A DNA stretch of 64,000 bases from Pseudomonas thivervalensis (GCF_001269655.1 NZ_LHVE01000001.1:558001-622000), one strand, 5' to 3'; counted from the stretch's first letter, positions 10,987 to 19,569 are shown. Notes: generated by a model from the letters alone, not told the origin. Translations and numbers: made by a program.

Positions 10987-11286
10987 TCAGTTTACTTCCG
11001 GCCAGGATTCCACATATTTGATGGTGAAGTCTGGATAGGAATCAACCATCTGGATTTTGTAATCGGGGTACTGATCTACAATTTGCCATTTACCGACCGA
11101 GTCGGGCCACTGGGTCACTTTTTTAACATCCAGATCGGGCCAGGAGTTGTCGATCTTCACCTTGTAGTCGGGGTAAGAATCGACGAACTGGATTTTGCCG
11201 TAGATCTTCGATACATCGACCTTCGTGTCCGCGAAGGCTGCGCTGGAACCGAGTACCAGCAACGACAGTAAGACTTTTTTAAACAT
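10987..11286 (-). CDS. Small exported protein built of YPD/WPD repeats
   Basis: A 99-residue protein with a clear signal peptide (MFKKVLLSLLVLGSSAAFA, cleavage before DTK). The mature ~80 residues are six imperfect units of 10-12 residues, each centred on (S/Q)-(Y/W)-P-(D/E) followed by alternating hydrophobic and charged residues: VDSYPDYKVKI, DNSWPDLDVKKV, TQWPDSVGKW, VDQYPDYKIQM, VDSYPDFTIKY, VESWPEVN. ATG at 11286 is chosen over the one three codons upstream because AGGA lies 8 bases before it. No cysteines are present. Function unknown. The regular strand-turn pattern suggests a small beta-repeat fold in the periplasm. Confidence 0.8.
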   Translation of the reverse strand: MFKKVLLSLLVLGSSAAFADTKVDVSKIYGKIQFVDSYPDYKVKIDNSWPDLDVKKVTQWPDSVGKWQIVDQYPDYKIQMVDSYPDFTIKYVESWPEVN

Positions 11287-11400
11287 GACGCTCATCCTGA
11301 GAGTTGACGGCGCACAGTCTAAGTGTCGGCTCGACCCTTGGGTATAGGATGATGCTCGCAGTCGCGAGTAAATTCACTCCACGGCGATTGATTGGGTGGA

Positions 11401-12411
11401 TCAGCGGCGGCGCATCAGCCCGATGAAGAACAGTCCGCCGATGGCTGCGGTAGCGACCCCGATCGGCAAGTCCTCCGGCGCGATCAGCGTGCGAGCTGCC
11501 ACGTCCACCCACACCAGGAACAGGCTGCCGAGCAGCACGCAGGCCGGAAGCAACCGACGATGCTCGGCGCCCACCAGGCGCCGGGCGATGTGCGGCACCA
11601 TCAGCCCGACAAAACCAATCGAGCCGCTGATGGACACCAGCACGCCGGTCATCAGCGACGCAATCAGGAAGATCCATAGCCGCACCTTCGCCGCGTTCAG
11701 GCCCAGGGTCACGGCGGTCTGTTCACCCGCCATCAGCGCGTTCAGCGGCCGGGCCATGCCCAGCAGCAACACCAGTCCCAGCCCTACGCTGGCGGCCGGC
11801 ACGGCCAGCAGTTCCCAGCGCGCCAGGCCCAGGCCGCCGAGCATCCAGAACATGACTGCCGAACTGGCGCGATGATCACCGAGGAACAACAGCAGATTGG
11901 CCGCGGCCATCATCACGAAAGACACCGCCACGCCACACAACAACAGACGATCACTCTCCAGGCGACCCTGGCGAGCAGCGATGGCCAATACCAGCAACAT
12001 GCTCAGCAATGCGCCGATGAAGGCGGCCAGGGGCAGGGTCAGCAGGCCGATGATTTCACCGACATGCAAGACCACGATCACCGCTCCCAGGGTCGCGCCG
12101 GAGGTGACACCCAGTAGATGCGGGTCGGCCAGCGGGTTGCGCGTCACCGCTTGCAGCACCGCACCGATCAGCGCCAGCCCGGCACCGACCAGCGCGCCGA
12201 GTAGCAGGCGCGGGACGCGGATCAGCCAGACGATATGCTCCTGGCCGGGCGTCCAATAGACCTCGCCCACACCGAAGGCCTTGTGCAGCAGCAGATCCCA
12301 GACCACGGCCACCGGCACCCGCGCCGGCCCGAAGCCCAGGGACACCACGCATGACACCAGCAGCAGCGCGCCAAGGACCATCAGCAGGGCGGCGTAGCGA
12401 CGATCATTCAT
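11401..12411 (-). CDS. FecCD/BtuC-family ABC transporter permease
   Basis: Inner-membrane permease for a metal chelate or corrinoid, 336 residues with about nine or ten helices. Typical FecCD motifs are RVPRLLLGALVGAGLALIGA, RNPLADPHLLGVTSGA, and the cytoplasmic coupling region SISGSIGFVGLMVPHIARRL, ending RTLIAPEDLPIGVATAAIGG. ATG at 12411 overlaps the end of the binding-protein gene by 4 bp. It is the last gene of a compact ATPase - binding protein - permease cassette. The cargo is not fixed by sequence. Position next to the copper receptor locus is noted. Confidence 0.92.
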   Translation of the reverse strand: MNDRRYAALLMVLGALLLVSCVVSLGFGPARVPVAVVWDLLLHKAFGVGEVYWTPGQEHIVWLIRVPRLLLGALVGAGLALIGAVLQAVTRNPLADPHLLGVTSGATLGAVIVVLHVGEIIGLLTLPLAAFIGALLSMLLVLAIAARQGRLESDRLLLCGVAVSFVMMAAANLLLFLGDHRASSAVMFWMLGGLGLARWELLAVPAASVGLGLVLLLGMARPLNALMAGEQTAVTLGLNAAKVRLWIFLIASLMTGVLVSISGSIGFVGLMVPHIARRLVGAEHRRLLPACVLLGSLFLVWVDVAARTLIAPEDLPIGVATAAIGGLFFIGLMRRR

Positions 12412-13355
12412 TGACGGTGGAAACCCCGCGCCAGGGTTTGCACCGCCAACACGTTATCGATGCCCGGCGTGGCCTGCACGTAGGGGATCACAATGAAGCG
12501 TCGCTGCTGGATCGCTTCCACCGATTGCAGGGCCGGGTTGTCCAGCAAGAATTGCTGCTTCTGCTCGGCGCTGACTTCGCCGTAGTCGACGATCACGATC
12601 ACCTGCGGGTTGCGCTCGACCACGTTCTCCCAGTTCACCCGCGTCCAACTGGTTTCCACGTCGTCGAGGATGTTGCGCCCGCCGGCCGCGTCGATCAGGG
12701 CCTGGGGCATGCCCAGGCGCCCGGAGGTCATGGCGCGGTCTTCGCCGCTGTCATAAAGGAACACCCGCGGTTGTTGGGTCGGCAGGTGCTTGCGTATTTC
12801 GGCCACCTGGGCCTGCATCGTCGCGATCAGCGCGTTGGCGCGGTCCTGCACATCGAAGATTTTGCCGAGGTTGCGCAGGTCGCTGTAGGTGTCCTCCAGG
12901 GAGGCCGCTGGACGCTTCATCACAAACGCACAGGATTCGGTCAACTCGTACACGTTGATGCCCAACGGTTGCAGGGTCTGCGGGGTCAGGTCGCCACCCA
13001 CCCGCATGCCGTAGTCCCAGCCGGCGAAGAAGAAATCGACGTTGGCATTGAGCAGGGTTTCCACCGAGGGGTACTTGGCGGCCAGCTCCGGCAGGCCGTC
13101 GAGGATCTTCGCCAGCTCGGGCGTCACCGATTTCCAGCCACTGATGCCGCTGTAGCCGACCATGCGTGGCTTGAGCCCCAGTGCCAGCATCATCTGCGTC
13201 ATGTTGATGTCATGGCTGACGGCGTGCCGAGGGGCCTCGTTGAACACCACCTGGCGGTTGCAGCTCTGGACCGTCAATGGGTAGCGGGTGGCTTCGGCCA
13301 GGGCATGGGCACTGCCCAGCAGCAAGGGCAGCAACAGCAGGGAACGCAAGGTCAT
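12408..13355 (-). CDS. Periplasmic metal-chelate/cobalamin-type binding protein
   Basis: Class III (BtuF/FepB) substrate-binding protein, 315 residues. A signal peptide (MTLRSLLLLPLLLGSAHALA) is followed by two lobes joined by a long helix. Visible family features are QVVFNEAPRHAVSHDINMTQ, ALGLKPRMVGYSGISGW, the lobe-2 start RVFLYDSGEDRAMTSG, and NPQVIVIVDYGEVSAEQK. It overlaps the ATPase gene by 4 bp upstream and the permease by 4 bp downstream. The ligand could be a ferric siderophore, haem, cobalamin or a copper chelate. Confidence 0.9.
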   Translation of the reverse strand: MTLRSLLLLPLLLGSAHALAEATRYPLTVQSCNRQVVFNEAPRHAVSHDINMTQMMLALGLKPRMVGYSGISGWKSVTPELAKILDGLPELAAKYPSVETLLNANVDFFFAGWDYGMRVGGDLTPQTLQPLGINVYELTESCAFVMKRPAASLEDTYSDLRNLGKIFDVQDRANALIATMQAQVAEIRKHLPTQQPRVFLYDSGEDRAMTSGRLGMPQALIDAAGGRNILDDVETSWTRVNWENVVERNPQVIVIVDYGEVSAEQKQQFLLDNPALQSVEAIQQRRFIVIPYVQATPGIDNVLAVQTLARGFHRQ

Positions 13356-14140
13356 GGTTGGGTTATCCAGGTGATTCGTGGGTAGCCGGACAGCGGATGT
13401 TCATCCACCAGGGCTTCGACGCTGAATACCTCGCGCAACAGCTCCGTGGTGAGAACGTCCTTGGGCGTGCCGCTGGCGACGATGCGTCCGTGTTCGATCA
13501 CGTATAGACGGTCGCAAAAAGCGGCGGCCAGGTTCAGGTCGTGGAGGCTGGCAAGGGTGCCGATGCCCAGGCCCTTGATCAGTTGCAGCAATTGCAATTG
13601 ATAGTGGGGGTCGAGGTGATTGGTCGGTTCGTCGAGGATCAGCAACTGCGGTTGCTGGGCCAGGGCGCGGGCGAGGATCACCCGTTGTTTTTCACCGCCC
13701 GAGAGCGTGGCGAAGGCATGGTCGCCAAAGCCTGCGAGCCCGGCCGATTCCAGTGCCTGGAGCACGAGCCGACGGTCGTCGTGATTGTCGCCGTCGAACA
13801 GGCCTTTGTGGGGCGTGCGGCCCATGGCGACCACTTCTTCCACCGTCAGGCCGAAGGCGTCGGGAAACTCTTGCAGCACCACGGCGATGCGCTGGGCGCA
13901 CCAGCGCGAGGACTGTTTCCAGACGTTGTGATGCTCGAGTTTGACCTCGCCACTTTCCGGCCGGCTGAAGCGATAGGCGCAGCGCAACAGGCTGGTCTTG
14001 CCGCTGCCGTTGGGCCCGATCAACCCGACGAACTCCCCGGCTGTCACCTGTAGCGTGGCGTCACGCAGCTGGAACTGGTGATGACAATGGCCATGGCCCA
14101 GGGGCGTCCAGGCGAGGTGGGAGAGGGTTAGCGAGGTCAT
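13352..14140 (-). CDS. FecE/BtuD-type ABC transporter ATPase
   Basis: ATPase of the same importer, 262 residues. It has Walker A GPNGSGKTSLLR, Q-loop AVVLQEFPDAFGLTVEEVV, signature LSGGEKQRVILARAL, Walker B LLILDEPTNHLDPHYQ, and switch SLHDLNLAAAFCDR. ATG at 14140 with GAGTG upstream is preferred to the in-frame TTG four codons earlier, which has no ribosome site. An N-terminal GHGHCHHQF stretch is histidine-rich but short. It is the first gene of the cassette. A REPIN separates it from the PepSY gene upstream. Confidence 0.95.
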   Translation of the reverse strand: MTSLTLSHLAWTPLGHGHCHHQFQLRDATLQVTAGEFVGLIGPNGSGKTSLLRCAYRFSRPESGEVKLEHHNVWKQSSRWCAQRIAVVLQEFPDAFGLTVEEVVAMGRTPHKGLFDGDNHDDRRLVLQALESAGLAGFGDHAFATLSGGEKQRVILARALAQQPQLLILDEPTNHLDPHYQLQLLQLIKGLGIGTLASLHDLNLAAAFCDRLYVIEHGRIVASGTPKDVLTTELLREVFSVEALVDEHPLSGYPRITWITQP

Positions 14141-14178
14141 GCGTTCACTCAAATGATTGGATCGGAACCCCAGTCCAT

Positions 14179-14267
14179 TGTGGGAGCGAGCCTGCTCGCG
14201 ATAGCGGTGGGTCAGCCAACAAAGATGTCACTGACACACCGCTATCGCGAGCAGGCTCGCTCCCACA
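14179..14267. repeat. REPIN (type B)
   Basis: The facing arms tgtgggagcgagcctgctcg and cgagcaggctcgctcccaca are extended by cgatagcggtg/caccgctatcg. It lies between the PepSY gene and the ABC cassette. Confidence 0.9.
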
Positions 14268-14341
14268 GGGATGGTGTTCATCGTTTGGAAAGCGGGCGCG
14301 ATTGTAGAGGTTTCGCGCCGCCTTCCGTTAACGCACTGTCT

Positions 14342-15721
14342 TCAGCTTGAAGATGAAGCCGCTTCAGGCTGACGATTGAGCCGGGTGACAAGCCGATCCA
14401 GCGCCCAAACCACCACCAGCGAAGCCCCCACCAACGGGAACACCAGCGCCAGGGCGAGCATGATCACCACCCCGGTCTTCCACGTCGGCAGGTCGTGGCG
14501 CAGTGGCGGCACGCCGAACTTGCCTTGAGGTCGGCGCTTCCACCAGATGACCAGGCCACTCACGGCGCTGAGCAGGATCATCAGGCAAACCAGCAGCACG
14601 AGGATCTGGTTCACCGGGCCGAACATCTTGCCTTCGTGCAACATCACCCCGGTTTCGGTGGCGCGGGCCACGACGCTGTAATGCTCCCAGCGCACATCGG
14701 CCAGGACCTTGCCGGTGTACTGGTCCACGTGCAGGGTGGCGTCGTTGCGTGGGTCATCGGCGAACACGGCAATGGTGAACACGCCCGAGGCGGTCGTTGG
14801 AAACGTGATGCTGTAGCCGGGTTCGACCTGACGCTCGGTGGCGATATCCTGCACCGCTTGCAAGCTGACGGTCGGGGCGGCGGGGCCTTCGTGCATGCCG
14901 CCGTGGGCCATGTGTTCGGCATGGTCGCCGGACATCGGCATCGGCGTATTTTCCATTGCCCACGGCACGGTCTGGCGGTGGGCGTTGTTGAGGCTGCCGG
15001 CCTCGACGTCGGACTTGGGCACGTCGTTCCACATCGCCGCCGGGAAGCGGTTCCAGAGGTCCGCGTATTGCTTGCCCCAGAAGCCGGTCCAGGTCATGCC
15101 GCTGAGCAGCATCACCAGCAGGAACGCCGCCCCCCAGAAGCCGACGACGACGTGCAGGTCACGCCAGAACAACCGACCGCGTGCGCTCCAGCGCGGCCAC
15201 AGCACACCGGCCGATGATTGTCCGCGCGGCCACCACAGGTACAGGCCGGAGACCACCAGCACCACGCCCCAGCCGGCGGCCATTTCCACCAGCCGGTCGC
15301 CGACGGTACCGATCAGCAACTCGCCGTGGATCGCCCGGGCCATGGCTTGCAGGTTGCTCTTGGCATCCTGCTCGCCGAGGACGTCGCCGTGGTACGGGTC
15401 GATGAACACATTCAGTTCCCGCCCCTTGTCGATCACCACGAATTGCGCGCTGCGCTCGGCATTGACCGCAGGCAGGTACTGTTTGACCTGGCCTTCAGGG
15501 TAGGCCTGGCGGACCTGCTTGAGCAGGTCGTCCGCCGCCAGGGCGTGATGACTGGCCGGCACGTTCAGTAAGTCGCCGTACATCAATGGATCGAGTTGCG
15601 GCTTGAACAGGTAGATGATGCCGGTCAGGGCCAGCATCACCATGAACGGCGCGACAAACAGCCCGGCATAGAAATGCCAGCGCCAGGCCAGGTTGTAGAA
15701 GTTCGGTTTCGGTTGGCTCAT
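14342..15721 (-). CDS. PepSY-associated transmembrane protein of the copper-uptake locus
   Basis: A 459-residue inner-membrane protein of the PepSY_TM family (PiuB-like), often found beside TonB receptors. It has about four to five membrane helices: HFYAGLFVAPFMVMLALTGI near the start, GWGVVLVVSGLYLWWPRG, VVGFWGAAFLLVMLLSG, and two near the C-terminus. Large periplasmic loops contain PepSY repeats. The central loop carries a His/Met cluster (MPMSGDHAEHMAHGGMHEG) suited to copper binding. ATG at 15721 has GGAG upstream. It lies 3' of oprC with a REPIN between. A role in reducing or releasing the imported metal is inferred from the family. Confidence 0.9.
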   Translation of the reverse strand: MSQPKPNFYNLAWRWHFYAGLFVAPFMVMLALTGIIYLFKPQLDPLMYGDLLNVPASHHALAADDLLKQVRQAYPEGQVKQYLPAVNAERSAQFVVIDKGRELNVFIDPYHGDVLGEQDAKSNLQAMARAIHGELLIGTVGDRLVEMAAGWGVVLVVSGLYLWWPRGQSSAGVLWPRWSARGRLFWRDLHVVVGFWGAAFLLVMLLSGMTWTGFWGKQYADLWNRFPAAMWNDVPKSDVEAGSLNNAHRQTVPWAMENTPMPMSGDHAEHMAHGGMHEGPAAPTVSLQAVQDIATERQVEPGYSITFPTTASGVFTIAVFADDPRNDATLHVDQYTGKVLADVRWEHYSVVARATETGVMLHEGKMFGPVNQILVLLVCLMILLSAVSGLVIWWKRRPQGKFGVPPLRHDLPTWKTGVVIMLALALVFPLVGASLVVVWALDRLVTRLNRQPEAASSSS

Positions 15722-15807
15722 TGCAAAGCGCTCCGCAGGCAAATTGTGTCGTTATGTTGTGCGGTTGCCAGGCAACCGATAAGCAGGGAGCCTTAAACAC
15801 AGACCCC

Positions 15808-15900
15808 GTGGCGAGGGAGCTTGCTCCCGCTGGACTGCGCAGCAGTCCCTGGCTTTTTGCGGTTGCTACGCAACCGAGCGGGAGCAAGCTCCCTCGCCAC
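15808..15900. repeat. REPIN (type A)
   Basis: Outer arms gtggcgagggagcttgctcc and ggagcaagctccctcgccac, with inner ggactgcgcagcagtcc and ggttgctacgcaacc palindromes. It lies between oprC and the PepSY gene. Confidence 0.9.
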
Positions 15901-15930
15901 AAGGTCAGGTGTCAGGCCTTGCCTGTGTTG

Positions 15931-18057
15931 TCAGAAACTCATATCCACCTTCGTCCAGAGCGTGCGCCCCGGTTCGTTGATGGCCTGCGGGTCGCTCGCC
16001 GGGTAGCCGAACCCGGCGTTGCCGGCCAGGTTCAAGTGCTCGGCGTAGGCTTTGCCGAACAGGTTGTCGACGCCGCTGCTGACCTTCCAGTGCTGATTGA
16101 TGCGATAGGCGCCGTTGAGCGAGAAGACCCCGAACCCCGAGCTTTTGCCGTAGTCCTTGCCGACCACGTTGCCTTTGTTTTCATCGACCCGGTGCTGCGC
16201 CGCCACCACCCGCCACAAGGCTCCGGCGCTCCAGCGGTCTTCGCTGTAGGTCAGGCCCAGGCGTGCGTCCAGCGGCGGCATTTGCGCCAGGGCGCTGCCG
16301 TCGCTGCTGTTCTTGCCCCAGGCGTAGGCCAGGGTGGCGTCGGCTTTCCAGCGCTCGGTGAGTTTGTAGGCCGCGCCCAGTTCACCGCCCATGATCCGCG
16401 CATCGATGTTCTCGGCCCGGGAGGTGGAGCCCATCATCCCGGGGGTGTAATCGAACAGGATGTAGTCGCGCACCTGCCCGACATAACCCGATGCCCAGGC
16501 TTCGAGGGTTTCGGTTTTGTATTGCAGGCCGACATCGAGCTGGGTGGTTTTCTCCGGCTTGATCGCGTCGAAGGCATTCAACGAGCCGCTGGGGCCAGCG
16601 TTCGGCGAGAACAGCTCCCAATAGTCGGGGAAGCGTTGCGCGTGACCCACGCCTGCATAAAGGGTGGTGGGGCTGTCGTCCAGGTCGTGCTCGTAGCGAA
16701 CGAAACCGCTGGGCAGCGTGTCGGCCCGGGTCTCATCGGCGGTGGGGTTGGGGCGCGCGGACATGCCGGAACCGATGCTCTGGCGGTAATCCTTGGCCGA
16801 GGCACGGTCGAGCCGGGCGCCGGTGATCACTCGGTCGCGGTCGGCGGCGTACCAGGTCAATTCGCCGAACACCCCGTAATTGTGGAAGTCGGCGTCCTTG
16901 GTGTACGGCAGGTCCTTGTAGGTATCCACGCCCATGCTGCTGCGTTGGCGATGCTCGTTGGTCTGGGCGTCCAGGCCGCTGATCAGTTGCACGTCGGCCC
17001 AGCGCCAGGTGGCCTTGATACGGGCGCCGAGGGTGCGACGGTCGACGTTGGAGGCCATGGGCCCAGCCATCATCCCGGTGCCGGATGGCGTGCGCAGCGT
17101 GTAGTTGTCCATCACGTGGTCGGCGTAGTTGTAGTAGACCTGGGCCTCGACCTTGTCCAGCACCTCGCCGATGTTCGAGCGCTCGAAACGCAGCCCGAGG
17201 CTTTCACGCTTGAACTGTGAGCCGTCCATGCCGCGCCCGGCGTAACGTGCTTCACCGTCGCCCTTGCCGGCCGTCAACTCCAGCAGGGTATCGGCGTCCG
17301 GCGTCCAGCCGAGGGTGACGTCGCCATTCCATTTGTCATAGCGCGACGGCACGGTGTCGTTATTGCCGTCGCGGTAATCGTCTGAATGGGCGGTGTTGCC
17401 GATCACCCGTACATAACCCAGCGGCCCACCGGCGGCGGCATCCACCACTTTGTCGAAACGGCCATTGGAGCCGGCCAGCGCACTGGCGTTGACCCGGGTG
17501 CCCAGCTCGCCGAACTGTTCCGGCTCGCGCTCGAACAGCACGGTCCCGGCCGATGCGCCGGGGCCCCAGAGCACGGTTTGCGGGCCTTTGATGACGGTGA
17601 GCTTGTCGTAGGTTTCCGGCGAGATGTAGGACGTCGGCGCGTCCATCCGGCCCGGGCAAGCCCCCAGCAGCATGCTGCCATTGGTGAGGATGTTCAGCCG
17701 CGAGCCGAACATGCCGCGCAGCACCGGGTCGCCATTGGTGCCGCCGTTGCGCACCAGGGCGAAGCCGGGAATGGTCTTGAGGTAATCGCCGCCATCGCTG
17801 GCCGGCACCGGTTGGCGCGGGTCCTTGGGGTTGGTGATGACGGTCAGCGGCGAGCTGGGGGCGATGGCGGTGATGACCGTCGGGCTCAGTTCTTCGACCG
17901 GATGATCGTGATGCTCGTGCTCGTCGGCCAGCACGAGCGGGGTGAGCAGCAGGCCGCACAGTGCGGCGATGGTTTGGCGTAAACGAACCCGTGGCTCGTT
18001 CAGGGGGCAGCGAACCTGGGCAGAGCCCAACGCGATGCCAGCAGAAAACCTGGACAT
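15931..18057 (-). CDS. oprC: TonB-dependent copper receptor OprC
   Basis: Outer-membrane receptor, 708 residues. After a leader ending LLLTPLVLA comes DEHEHHDHPVEELSPTVITA (His-rich, then the TonB box/plug start). The plug has GGDYLKTIPGFALVRNGGTN, LRGMFGSRLNILTNGSMLLG, CPGRMDAPTSYISPETYDKL and KGPQTVLWGPGASAGTVLFE, all typical of the OprC/NosA copper family. The rest is a 22-strand barrel ending in the aromatic signature KVDMSF. ATG at 18057 gives the normal leader; the long upstream in-frame extension overlaps the DUF2946 gene in another frame and is rejected. The locus also has a PCu(A)C chaperone and two DUF2946 proteins. Copper repression is expected from family knowledge. Confidence 0.95.
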   Translation of the reverse strand: MSRFSAGIALGSAQVRCPLNEPRVRLRQTIAALCGLLLTPLVLADEHEHHDHPVEELSPTVITAIAPSSPLTVITNPKDPRQPVPASDGGDYLKTIPGFALVRNGGTNGDPVLRGMFGSRLNILTNGSMLLGACPGRMDAPTSYISPETYDKLTVIKGPQTVLWGPGASAGTVLFEREPEQFGELGTRVNASALAGSNGRFDKVVDAAAGGPLGYVRVIGNTAHSDDYRDGNNDTVPSRYDKWNGDVTLGWTPDADTLLELTAGKGDGEARYAGRGMDGSQFKRESLGLRFERSNIGEVLDKVEAQVYYNYADHVMDNYTLRTPSGTGMMAGPMASNVDRRTLGARIKATWRWADVQLISGLDAQTNEHRQRSSMGVDTYKDLPYTKDADFHNYGVFGELTWYAADRDRVITGARLDRASAKDYRQSIGSGMSARPNPTADETRADTLPSGFVRYEHDLDDSPTTLYAGVGHAQRFPDYWELFSPNAGPSGSLNAFDAIKPEKTTQLDVGLQYKTETLEAWASGYVGQVRDYILFDYTPGMMGSTSRAENIDARIMGGELGAAYKLTERWKADATLAYAWGKNSSDGSALAQMPPLDARLGLTYSEDRWSAGALWRVVAAQHRVDENKGNVVGKDYGKSSGFGVFSLNGAYRINQHWKVSSGVDNLFGKAYAEHLNLAGNAGFGYPASDPQAINEPGRTLWTKVDMSF

Positions 18058-18140
18058 GATGATTCCATCGAACAAACGTAGACGACACGGTCGGGCAGCC
18101 TGGGGCTGTCTTGTGCGACCGGGTGAGGTAAGTGTCGGGC

Positions 18141-18581
18141 TTACGCGTCGAGGGGCGGTGCGCGGGTGCGGGCACCCGGGAAGAACGCGGGCCGGGCATG
18201 GCCCAGGCGTGGGGAAGGGCTGGTGTAGGTGTTGGTGTGGGGCGTGTCGAAGACGGCGAAGGTGTGACCGCCAGGCAGCGCAGGGCAATTGAACAGCAGG
18301 CTGCAATAACCGCACTTCTCCCACAACGCATGGTGCTCGCTCTGGGGCGGGCAATGTTCGGCTGCCGGCGCGTCGTGCGCCGTCATGTCCATGCCCATCT
18401 CCATGTCCATGCTCATGGACACCGGCATGGACGAAGACATGCGCTGACCCATCGGCATCGACTGGGAAATCAGCGGGCCGATAAAGATCATCAGCATGGC
18501 GAACAGGCTGATCCAGCTGCCGCGGGTCAGGCTCATGGGCTGACGGCGGTGCGTGGACAGGCTGGCGCGACGAGGTTGCAT
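18141..18581 (-). CDS. DUF2946 protein, Met-rich (oprC locus)
   Basis: A 146-residue protein with one N-terminal hydrophobic segment (WISLFAMLMIFIGPLI), then a striking Met/His-rich stretch (MGQRMSSSMPVSMSMDMEMG), and the DUF2946 core CPPQSEHHALWEKCGYCSLL. The Met runs and Cys/His pairs are plausible Cu(I) ligands. It lies 13 bases after the PCu(A)C gene and 83 bases before oprC, in the same direction, so it is co-transcribed. No good ribosome site is visible, and translation may be coupled to the upstream gene. Start could also be 18536, which gives MSLTRGSW. Function beyond copper association is unknown. Confidence 0.85.
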   Translation of the reverse strand: MQPRRASLSTHRRQPMSLTRGSWISLFAMLMIFIGPLISQSMPMGQRMSSSMPVSMSMDMEMGMDMTAHDAPAAEHCPPQSEHHALWEKCGYCSLLFNCPALPGGHTFAVFDTPHTNTYTSPSPRLGHARPAFFPGARTRAPPLDA

Positions 18582-18594
18582 GGGCGGCTACGTC

Positions 18595-19074
18595 TTATTG
18601 GCCGTGCATATGTTTCTTGGTGCCGTCGGGTGCTTTTTTCTGCACCGCAACGTCGACCGTGACATCCCCGGCTTTTTCGAAATGCAGGGTCATGGGGAAA
18701 CGTTTGCCGTCGCTGAGCAGGCTGCGGTCTGTCAACTCCAGCAGCATCACGTGATACGCCATCGGCGCGAAGGTGACGGTCGCACCGGGGGCGATATTCA
18801 CGACAGGCACCGGTTGCATCTTCATCAGGTCGTTTTGCATCACATGCTCATGGAGCTCGGCCTTGCCGGCGATGGGCGAGTCGACGCTGAGCAGTTTGTC
18901 AGCGGTGGTACCACTGTTGTGGATCACGAAATACGCGGCCACGGTTGGCGCATTGGGCGGCAATTCCTGGGACCACGGATGGGCGATCTCAAGCTCGCCC
19001 GCTTTGTATTGGTGAGCTTGGGCGAGGCCGACGGGAAGCAGCAGGGCAGCCAGCAGGATAAGTCTGTTCAACAT
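18595..19074 (-). CDS. Periplasmic copper chaperone PCu(A)C
   Basis: A 159-residue cupredoxin-like chaperone with signal MLNRLILLAALLLPVGLAQA. It keeps the family metal motif of one His/Met pair (EHVMQ), a later Met, and a second His/Met pair (MAYHVM), with APGATVTFAPMAYHVM between. The tail KKHMHGQ adds further His/Met. ATG at 19074 has GGAGAA at 7 bases. PCu(A)C proteins pass Cu(I) to cytochrome oxidase CuA or to import systems. Here it is placed between two DUF2946 genes upstream of oprC. Confidence 0.95.
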   Translation of the reverse strand: MLNRLILLAALLLPVGLAQAHQYKAGELEIAHPWSQELPPNAPTVAAYFVIHNSGTTADKLLSVDSPIAGKAELHEHVMQNDLMKMQPVPVVNIAPGATVTFAPMAYHVMLLELTDRSLLSDGKRFPMTLHFEKAGDVTVDVAVQKKAPDGTKKHMHGQ

Positions 19075-19120
19075 GGCAATTCTCCGGAACGATTCAGGGC
19101 GCAGTTTGATGCGGGAAGAA

Positions 19121-19519
19121 TCAGGCCAGAGGCGAGGCGCGGGGATTGAGGCTGGGCCATTGCTGGCGTGGCGTGGGGCTGTCCAGCTTGGAATGGACGG
19201 CACTGCGATGGGCCAGCTGTGCATCCAGATACAACTGTGGGGCATGCCCTGCCAGCGCCACCAACGGCGCCGGACCTGAGCAGCACCAGCAATGCTGCAT
19301 GGTCGAATGAGTATCTTTCTGGGGCGCGCCCTGTTCGAACTTGCCCAGGGACACCGCGACCATTTTCGTGCCGCTGGAAGAGCAGAAACTGCCCCACAAC
19401 ATTTGTTCGGCTGGCGAACTGGCCGTCGCCCCCCCGCTGTTGGCAAGCGGCATGGCAAGCATGTTGAACAGCACTGCGAAGCAGGCGATCCAGGCTAATG
19501 CAAGCCGTTGTCGGGACAT
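19121..19519 (-). CDS. DUF2946 protein, first gene of the copper locus
   Basis: A 132-residue protein with a signal/anchor helix (LALAWIACFAVLFNMLAMPL) and the DUF2946 signature MQHCWCCSGPAPLVALAGH. It is distinct from the second DUF2946 gene at 18141 and has no Met-rich insert. It is the first gene of the block and is followed by PCu(A)C after 46 bases. The family co-occurs with copper uptake genes, but its molecular role is not known. Confidence 0.85.
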   Translation of the reverse strand: MSRQRLALAWIACFAVLFNMLAMPLANSGGATASSPAEQMLWGSFCSSSGTKMVAVSLGKFEQGAPQKDTHSTMQHCWCCSGPAPLVALAGHAPQLYLDAQLAHRSAVHSKLDSPTPRQQWPSLNPRASPLA

Positions 19520-19540
19520 GGGGCAATCCGCTCGGTTGGG

Positions 19541-19569
19541 CGATCAGGTGGCGGTATTTAGCCTGATCG
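19541..19569. promoter_or_regulatory. Candidate operator upstream of the copper locus
   Basis: A perfect 8-base inverted repeat CGATCAGG...CCTGATCG with a 13-base AT-rich centre (tggcggtatttag) lies 22-50 bases upstream of the first start codon. It could be a repressor dyad over the promoter or a leader hairpin. It does not look like a Fur, Zur or CueR box. Confidence 0.4.

Noticed and set aside
15931..18354. 807-residue version of OprC
   Set aside because: The extra ~99 residues lie over the DUF2946 gene in another frame and precede a normal leader peptide at 18057.
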